Shown in pieces: positions 58,707 to 64,000 of a stretch of 64,000 nt of DNA. The stretch comes from Kaistella faecalis. Lineage in GTDB: Bacteria > Bacteroidota > Bacteroidia > Flavobacteriales > Weeksellaceae. The position numbers and the translations under genes are program-made. The DNA lies in assembly GCF_019195395.1 (NCBI RefSeq), contig NZ_CP078067.1, positions 2,061,783 through 2,125,782 of the forward strand, read 5' to 3'. The notes below the pieces were generated by a model that was not told where the DNA came from, ran no database searches, and worked only from the letters and a program-made list of their open reading frames with translations. Position 1 is the first letter of the stretch. Each line of letters begins with the position of its first letter.

Positions 58707-60266
58707 TTATTTCTTCCTAATGAGCCACAGGCCGATGAAAGTGAGTAAACCGTTAATGATAATAAGTTCCACACCAATTTTGTAATCGGAATTTTGGGTG
58801 ACGAAATAATTGATGAAATAGGTTAAAACCGGTGCCAACAAAGTGACTGCAATGATTGCATATTTTTTGGTAATTTGGTATTTGGTTAAAATTCCGAAAG
58901 CAAAAAGTCCCAGAAGCGGTCCGTAAGTGTAACCCGCAACTTCCATGATGAGGTAAACGATGGATTTGTCGTCAATCGCTTTAAATATCATGATCAGAAT
59001 AAAGAAAATCACGGTAAAAGTCAGATGGATTTTCATCCTCAGTCTTTTTTTCTGCTTTTCAGTTTTGGTGGTGTCTTCGTTGATATTCAGTAAATCTACA
59101 CAGTAAGAACTTGTAACTGCCGTCAACGCACCATCCGCAGACGGGAAAAGTGCTGAGATCAAACCTATGATAAAAATTACTGAGATAAAGAGGGGGAAAT
59201 ATCCTTGCAGCGAAAGCGCCGGAAAAAGGTCGTCGCCCATAATATTATTGATGGTTCCGGTAGCAGCATCTTTAAACCCAAAAGCATTGGTAATGCTTTC
59301 TTTTCCGTTTACGATATCAACGATTTTTCCGTATTCAGCTCCGTTTTCCATTGCGAAAAGGTAAAGAAGACCGCCCAGAAAAAGGAATGCCAGATTCACA
59401 AGTAACAGTGTGCCGGCAAACGTAAGCATATTCTTTTTTGAATTTTTCAGATTGTCAACAGAAATGTTTTTCTGCATCATTTCCTGATCCAAACCTGTCA
59501 TTGCAATAGTGATAAACATACCGCCCAGAATAGTTTTCAGGAAAAATGTTTTGGAATTCACATCGAAGTTAATGAAATGCGTATAATCCTTCGCCGCGAG
59601 TACATCGTAAGCCTGGCCGGCTGAAAGGTTTAAATTCGAGAGAATGAAAACAATACATGCAACCAAACTGAGGATCATAAAGGAAGTCTGAAGCGTGTCT
59701 GTAATTACGATGGTCTTTACCCCGCCCTCGAAAGTATAGAGCAGAACCATCAGGAGAATTACGGCAGATGTTACCCAAAACGGAACTCCCAAGCCCGACA
59801 GAAGAAAGATCTGAAGAACATTTACTACCAAATATAATCTCGCAGTAGCGCCAATCGACCTTGAAATTATAAAAAACAAAGACCCGATTTTGTGCGCTTC
59901 TACATTAAATCTCCGTCCGAGGTAGGTGTAAATCGAAGTCAGATTCATTTTATAGTAAAGCGGCAGAAGTACGAAAGCCACAATAAAATAACCGATGAAA
60001 AACCCGATCACAAGCATGTAATATTCGAAACCGCCGAATGGATAATCACCAGCAGTCAATTTCCCTACTGTTCCCGGCACCGAGATAAAAGTTACGCCGC
60101 TCAGACTTGTGCCAATCATCCCGAAAGCCACGAGCCACCACTTACTTTTTTTGTTTCCGATAAAGAAAGACTGGTTGTCGGCATTTCTGCTGGTGATGTA
60201 TGAGATCACGAGTAGTCCGATGAAATAAGCGAAAACAAATAAGAGCAAAATTGTTCCTGGGTTCAT
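58707..60266 (-). CDS. Sodium:solute symporter (SSS family)
   Basis: 519 residues with about 13 hydrophobic helices. The family's conserved parts: FFIGNKKSKWWLVAFGMIGTSLSGVTFISVPG (first broken helix), FVLLPLYYKMNLTSIYTYLGRRFN, and PSADGALTAVTSSYCVDL (Na-binding helix with the SSx pattern). SSS members take up sugars, amino acids, sialic acid or iodide with Na+. The substrate is not visible. Single gene with its own terminator. Confidence 0.93.
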   Translation of the reverse strand: MNPGTILLLFVFAYFIGLLVISYITSRNADNQSFFIGNKKSKWWLVAFGMIGTSLSGVTFISVPGTVGKLTAGDYPFGGFEYYMLVIGFFIGYFIVAFVLLPLYYKMNLTSIYTYLGRRFNVEAHKIGSLFFIISRSIGATARLYLVVNVLQIFLLSGLGVPFWVTSAVILLMVLLYTFEGGVKTIVITDTLQTSFMILSLVACIVFILSNLNLSAGQAYDVLAAKDYTHFINFDVNSKTFFLKTILGGMFITIAMTGLDQEMMQKNISVDNLKNSKKNMLTFAGTLLLVNLAFLFLGGLLYLFAMENGAEYGKIVDIVNGKESITNAFGFKDAATGTINNIMGDDLFPALSLQGYFPLFISVIFIIGLISALFPSADGALTAVTSSYCVDLLNINEDTTKTEKQKKRLRMKIHLTFTVIFFILIMIFKAIDDKSIVYLIMEVAGYTYGPLLGLFAFGILTKYQITKKYAIIAVTLLAPVLTYFINYFVTQNSDYKIGVELIIINGLLTFIGLWLIRKK

Positions 60267-60349
60267 TTTTTTCAGAATTTAATGAGCAAATATAGTTTTT
60301 TTGCGGTATTTGCGGCTGTTTATACTTTTGGGATTGTAAATTATTTTTT

Positions 60350-60453
60350 GGGCGCCTTTTCCGGCTGTCACTACTCGCTTTTTGCAGGCCTTGTTTAAAT
60401 CCCGCTGCTGCAAAAGAGCTCAAACATGCCGTTCCATCCGGGGCGCAATGCAG
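60350..60453. repeat. Intergenic GC-rich repeat, copy B
   Basis: Begins GGGCGCCTTTTCCG, holds ACTCGCTTTTTGCAGG, CTGCAAAAGAGCTC and CCGTTCCATC, ends CCGGGGCGC. The same order of blocks is seen in copy A at 45798-45880, with spacing changes between blocks. Confidence 0.7.
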
Positions 60454-60459
60454 GATTCC

Positions 60460-60491
60460 AAAAAAAAGCCTTTCATAATTTTATGAAAGGC
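60460..60491 (-). terminator. Terminator after the GNAT gene
   Basis: GCCTTTCATAA (60468-60478) pairs with TTATGAAAGGC (60481-60491) around TT; the A-run at 60460-60467 is the U-tract on the minus strand. Confidence 0.88.
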
Positions 60492-60512
60492 GTATTGTTT
60501 AAGTTACAATTT

Positions 60513-60797
60513 TCAGGATAAAACATCCTGCAGCTCTGCGTTTCTGTCAATGGTTGCTTTAGCATACGGACAAAGAGGAATGATTTTTTTGCTATTTTTT
60601 CTGGCATATTCCACGCCTGCGATGACAAGCTTTTTTGCGAGACCTTTTCCGCTAAAAGCTTCATCAACTTGGGTGTGATCGATAATGAATTTATCCTCAC
60701 CGGCCCAGGTATAAGTCATTTCGCCGGCTTTTTTATTTTCAAAATAGATTTCAAATAGTCCTTTCTTCTCGTCGTTGTGATGTTTAATTTCTGTCAT
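60513..60797 (-). CDS. Small GNAT-type N-acetyltransferase (YjdJ-like)
   Basis: 94 residues. It matches the short GNAT family with LFEIYFENKKAGEMTYTWAGEDKFIIDHTQVDEAFSGKGLAKKLV, holding the acetyl-CoA loop (SGKGLAKKLV, in place of the usual Q/RxxGxG/A) and IPLCPYAKATIDRN near the end. Substrate unknown. It stands alone between the symporter and catalase genes on the same strand. No signs of a partner. Confidence 0.85.
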   Translation of the reverse strand: MTEIKHHNDEKKGLFEIYFENKKAGEMTYTWAGEDKFIIDHTQVDEAFSGKGLAKKLVIAGVEYARKNSKKIIPLCPYAKATIDRNAELQDVLS

Positions 60798-60893
60798 ATT
60801 TTTATTTTACTTAAGTGCTGGAAAAATGCAGTAGTTTAATGGGTATTAATGAAAATGAAAAGTGGAAATTTTGCAACTTCCACTAAGAATATT

Positions 60894-62399
60894 TTACGAT
60901 TTCTGTGGTGCCCACTGGTCATGTGGTGACATATCAAAATTGAATACGTCCATCATATCCAGACCCAGAGCTTTCGCAACGCCTTCACCATATTCGGGAT
61001 CAGCTTTGTAGCAGTTTCTGATGTGACGGATCTGGATGAATTTTTCTGCACCGCCAACATTGGCCGCGGTATTGTCAAACAGAGCCTGCTCTTTTCCATC
61101 AGCTTTGATGATTCTGAATAAATCGCCAGGTTGGGTGAAATAATCCTCATCATCATCCCGGAAATTATGTGCATAGGCATCCCCGTAAAGTTCAAGTGGC
61201 GGTTCTTTGGCTTGAGGTTGCTCCTGCCATTCTCCATAACTGTTGGGTTCGTAATGTTTCGTACCGCCATAATTACCGTCAACACGCATTTGTCCGTCTC
61301 TGTGGAATGCATGATAAGGACATCTGGGTTTGTTCACCGGAATCTGGAAGTGATTTACACCCAGTCGGTAACGCTGTGCATCGCCGTAGGAAAATAATCT
61401 GCCCTGAAGCATTTTATCCGGTGAAAATCCGATGCCGGGAACAATATTCGTTGGATTGAAAGCTGCCTGTTCAACATCCTGGAAATAATTCTCTGGATTT
61501 TTATTCAGCTCGAATTCGCCCACTTCGATTAAAGGGAAGTCTTTTTTAGACCAAACTTTCGTTAAATCAAACGGATGAAATCGGTAAGTCTTGGCCTGCT
61601 CCTCTGTCATGATCTGTACAAACATTTTCCATTTCGGGAAGTTGCCTTTTTCAATATTGTCGAAGAGATCACGTTGCGAAGATTCGCGGTCCATTCCTAT
61701 TAATTTCCCTGCTTCTTCGTCACTTAAATTTTCGATTCCCTGCTGGGTTCTGAAATGGAATTTTACCCAATGGCGAACATTTGCATGATTGATGAAGCTG
61801 TAGGTATGGCTTCCGAAACCGTGCATGTGCCGGTAACCATTCGGAATTCCGCGGTCGCTCATTACAATGGTCACCTGGTGAAGTGATTCTGGCAGCAAAG
61901 TCCAGAAATCCCAGTTGTTATTGGCGCTACGCATATTGGTTTTCGGATCGCGTTTCACAGCGTGGTTCAGATCCGGAAATTTCATCGGATCACGGAAAAA
62001 GAAGACGGGAGTATTATTTCCTACCAGATCCCAAATTCCCTCATCGGTATAAAACTTTAAAGCGAAACCACGGATGTCCCGTTCTGCATCTGCGGCGCCG
62101 CGCTCTCCGGCAACGGTAGAAAATCTTGCAAACATTTCAGTTTTTTTACCGATTTCGTTGAAGATATGAGCTTTGGTGTACTGAGTAATATCGTGAGTAA
62201 CCGTAAATGTCCCAAATGCTCCTGAACCTTTAGCATGCATTCTTCTTTCGGGAATTACTTCTCTGTCGAAATTGGCCATTTTCTCCAGAAACCAAAAATC
62301 CTGCATCAGCATTGGACCTCTGGGTCCTGCAGTCTGTACATTTTGATTGTCGGGCACCGGCGCGCCGGTCTGTCTAGTTAATTTTTTCTTTTCTTCCAT
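60894..62399 (-). CDS. katA: Haem catalase (clade 3, small subunit)
   Basis: 501 residues. Distal His in [20 protein letters not shown], Asn in [20 protein letters not shown], and the proximal haem tyrosine signature [16 protein letters not shown]. The length and the ending without an extra flavodoxin-like domain place it in the small-subunit clade 3. It decomposes hydrogen peroxide. Upstream (right) lies pirin on the same strand, 120 bp away; no Fur or OxyR-like box was recognised. Confidence 0.97.
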   Translation of the reverse strand: MEEKKKLTRQTGAPVPDNQNVQTAGPRGPMLMQDFWFLEKMANFDREVIPERRMHAKGSGAFGTFTVTHDITQYTKAHIFNEIGKKTEMFARFSTVAGERGAADAERDIRGFALKFYTDEGIWDLVGNNTPVFFFRDPMKFPDLNHAVKRDPKTNMRSANNNWDFWTLLPESLHQVTIVMSDRGIPNGYRHMHGFGSHTYSFINHANVRHWVKFHFRTQQGIENLSDEEAGKLIGMDRESSQRDLFDNIEKGNFPKWKMFVQIMTEEQAKTYRFHPFDLTKVWSKKDFPLIEVGEFELNKNPENYFQDVEQAAFNPTNIVPGIGFSPDKMLQGRLFSYGDAQRYRLGVNHFQIPVNKPRCPYHAFHRDGQMRVDGNYGGTKHYEPNSYGEWQEQPQAKEPPLELYGDAYAHNFRDDDEDYFTQPGDLFRIIKADGKEQALFDNTAANVGGAEKFIQIRHIRNCYKADPEYGEGVAKALGLDMMDVFNFDMSPHDQWAPQKS

Positions 62400-62519
62400 G
62401 ATTATAATATTTTGATATCTAAAGTTACGAATTTAAACGCCTCAGTGTAATTCATTATATCTAATATCATCATATTTAAATAATGGAATGCATTGCGATT
62501 AAATGGAAGAAAGAGTTTT

Positions 62520-63428
62520 CTATTTAGACAATTTCCCGTTAAGAATTGCTTTGGGGAGCGGTACAAATTCTTCTTCGTCCCCATGAACCAAAGGAAAAGC
62601 ATCATGGTTTTGCTGATGCCAGTTTAGCTTTGCCTGCTCAATAATTTCTTTATCAGAATTGACAAAGTTCCAGAATATAAAGCGTTCCTCATCAAAAGGG
62701 TCGCCGCCAAAAAGATAAACAGTAGCGTTTTCGCCGATTTCAAATTCGCAAAGCGTTGGATTTTTCGCGACGAGGAGCTGCTTCCCACCGAATTCATTCT
62801 CTTCAATATGAACTGTCCCTTCCAATATATACATAGCAGCTTCACCAAATAAATCCTTCCCAATGTTTATTTTCTGACGTTCTTTACTTTTAACTTCAAG
62901 AAAAAATAAATTAGAATGTACCGGTACGGGAGATTTTCTTCCGAAAAGTTCGCCCGCAATTAATTTGTACTGAAGACTGCCCTCACTCCATTCAGGAATT
63001 TCATTCGCTTTGGTGTGATGAAAGGTGGGTTCGCTCTGTTCCAGGCTTTTTGGTAAACCTACCCATATTTGAAAACCGTGCAGGTTTTTATCTGAATTTC
63101 TGAGATATTCCGGAGTTCGTTCGGAATGTACTACGCCTTTTCCGGCAGTCATCCAGTTCACCGCTCCGGGTTTTATTTCAATATCACTTCCGAGTGAATC
63201 TTTGTGTTGGATAGATCCTTCAAAAAGGTAAGTTAAAGTTGTAAGTCCAATATGAGGATGCGGCGGAACGTCTAGGTTTTGATATTGGTTCAGTGCAGCA
63301 GGTCCCATGTGATCAATAAAAACAAAAGGTCCCACTGCTCTTTTTTCCCTGAAAGGAAGCAGTCTTCCGACTAAGAAATTACCGATGTCGGCTGCTTTTT
63401 CTTCGATGATTAATCCAATATTTGACAT
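62520..63428 (-). CDS. Pirin family protein
   Basis: 302 residues, bicupin. The N-terminal cupin holds the pirin metal site: RAVGPFVFIDHMGPA, DVPPHPHIGLTTLTYLFEGSIQHKDSLGS, with three His and a later Glu (GVVHSERTPEY) in the usual order. The C-terminal cupin follows (about 180-290). Pirins bind iron; some cleave quercetin or act as redox-linked regulators. The specific role is not known here. Same strand as catalase and the LLM gene. Confidence 0.92.
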   Translation of the reverse strand: MSNIGLIIEEKAADIGNFLVGRLLPFREKRAVGPFVFIDHMGPAALNQYQNLDVPPHPHIGLTTLTYLFEGSIQHKDSLGSDIEIKPGAVNWMTAGKGVVHSERTPEYLRNSDKNLHGFQIWVGLPKSLEQSEPTFHHTKANEIPEWSEGSLQYKLIAGELFGRKSPVPVHSNLFFLEVKSKERQKINIGKDLFGEAAMYILEGTVHIEENEFGGKQLLVAKNPTLCEFEIGENATVYLFGGDPFDEERFIFWNFVNSDKEIIEQAKLNWHQQNHDAFPLVHGDEEEFVPLPKAILNGKLSK

Positions 63429-63506
63429 GCTTTATGCTTTGTGAGTTAAAAGAATGGTTTAAAATCCCCCGTAAGTTACTAAGTTTTGCAGAATCACTGA
63501 AAAGAT

Positions 63507-64000
63507 TTATTCAATTCCTAACCTTTTCTTCACGGCAGGAATTACTTCTTTCCCGAACAGTTCGATCGATTTCATCGTAAGTTCGTGCGGTACAAATCCT
63601 AAACTTGCCTGCGCAAAGAATCTAGTGAAACCGAAAAGTCCGTATTCGTAGACGATTTTTTCAGTAACCTGTTCTACACTGCCAACCATTAATGATCCTT
63701 CCGGACTGCGCATATATTCAAACTGTTCTCGAGTCATGGGTTGCCAGCCGCGGCTTCTGCCAACACGATCCATCATCTGCGCGTAATACGGGAAAAAATC
63801 ATCTGCTGCCTTCTCACCATCTTCGCCGATAAACATGTGATTGTTAATTCCGACTTGTAAATCTTCTGCATTATGGCCATTTTCAAGCCAGGACTTTTTA
63901 TAAAGATTAATGAAAGGCGTGAACTGCCGCGGCATTCCGCCAATGATTGCCAACATTAAAGGCAGCTGAAGCTTCGCGGCTCTCACTGCAGAAGCTGGAG
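63507..64000 (-). CDS. LLM class flavin-dependent oxidoreductase (partial, 5' end outside window)
   Basis: About 164 residues of the C-terminal half are visible; the frame stays open to the window edge, so the GTG at 63984-63986 is not the real start. Features: LQLPLMLAIIGGMPRQFTPFINLYKKSW, VGINNHMFIGEDGEKAADDFFP, MTREQFEYMRSPEGSLMVGSVEQVTEKI and the closing GFTRFFAQASLGFVPHELTMKSIELFGKEVIP. This matches luciferase-like monooxygenases (F420/FMN-dependent), often of unassigned substrate. The pirin gene lies 80 bp downstream on the same strand. Confidence 0.88.
   Translation of the reverse strand, partial: PASAVRAAKLQLPLMLAIIGGMPRQFTPFINLYKKSWLENGHNAEDLQVGINNHMFIGEDGEKAADDFFPYYAQMMDRVGRSRGWQPMTREQFEYMRSPEGSLMVGSVEQVTEKIVYEYGLFGFTRFFAQASLGFVPHELTMKSIELFGKEVIPAVKKRLGIE

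Noticed and set aside
60855..60885. Weak stem (AGTGGAA with TTCCACT) after katA
   Set aside because: The stem exists but lacks a good U-tract on the minus strand, so it was not called as a terminator.
61169..61459. 96-codon plus-strand ORF inside katA
   Set aside because: Shadow of the catalase gene, Cys/His-rich by chance, with no family match.

Overview
The window reads as chromosomal DNA of a flavobacterium of the Weeksellaceae type (Chryseobacterium/Kaistella-like). This rests on a complete gldKLMN cluster plus gldD and porZ (gliding/type IX secretion), DUF4270 and Rrf2/RIC genes, many lipoproteins with the lipobox directly after a short signal, Bacteroidetes-type promoters (TTG, 18-20 bp, TAnnTTTG) and the near absence of Shine-Dalgarno leaders. 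Genus and species cannot be fixed from the sequence alone. Most of the window is ordinary housekeeping DNA; no phage, transposase, CRISPR array or rRNA was seen.

Layout. 1-5.4 kb: partial Nudix hydrolase, P-type ATPase, RNase E/G, a 29-residue very basic protein and an HU protein, all on the minus strand. 5.4-12.8 kb: mutY, gldD, a PfkB kinase, two parvulin-type PPIases (one SurA-like) and a flavin-dependent oxidoreductase flanked by heptanucleotide repeats. 12.9-15.3 kb: fhs, a 43-residue protein and a HopJ-family protein (minus). 15.5-18.5 kb is the only clearly accessory stretch: an AT-rich DUF262 + HEPN gene pair, then a GC-rich orphan gene followed by eleven 21-bp tandem repeats. 18.6-32.5 kb: pnp, small membrane proteins, rpsO, mgtE, a metal-receptor-like protein, dapA, a split 5'-nucleotidase, porZ-recO, a lipoprotein, an S4 protein and aroK. 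32.6-33.1 kb: tRNA-Lys, tRNA-Leu, tRNA-Lys. 33.2-44.5 kb: panC, a GT5-like protein, DUF4270, glmS, gldK-gldL-gldM-gldN and a DAO-type oxidoreductase, followed by tRNA-Ser. 44.7-54.6 kb: asparaginase, an rRNA/tRNA methyltransferase, an SdpI-like protein, rsmE, tsaD, tamB, an Lrp regulator and a small membrane protein. 54.6-64 kb: Rrf2 regulator with RIC (Fe-S repair), an outer-membrane protein, split transketolase, a sodium:solute symporter, a GNAT protein, catalase, pirin and a partial LLM oxidoreductase.

How the genes work together. GldK, L, M and N form the trans-envelope motor and ring of the type IX secretion system; PorZ belongs to its cell-surface attachment machinery, and GldD is a lipoprotein of the same gliding/secretion network. 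SurA-like PPIases and TamB serve outer-membrane biogenesis. The Rrf2 regulator, an operator-like palindrome over a promoter, and RIC look like a nitrosative/oxidative Fe-S repair unit, with catalase and pirin nearby.

The best candidates for something undescribed are the DUF262-HEPN pair (possible two-gene toxin/defence module), the orphan gene with its 21-bp repeat tract, the in-phase 7-bp repeat tracts on both sides of one gene, a dispersed intergenic repeat related between 45.8 and 60.4 kb, and the 29-residue basic protein next to RNase E/G and HU.
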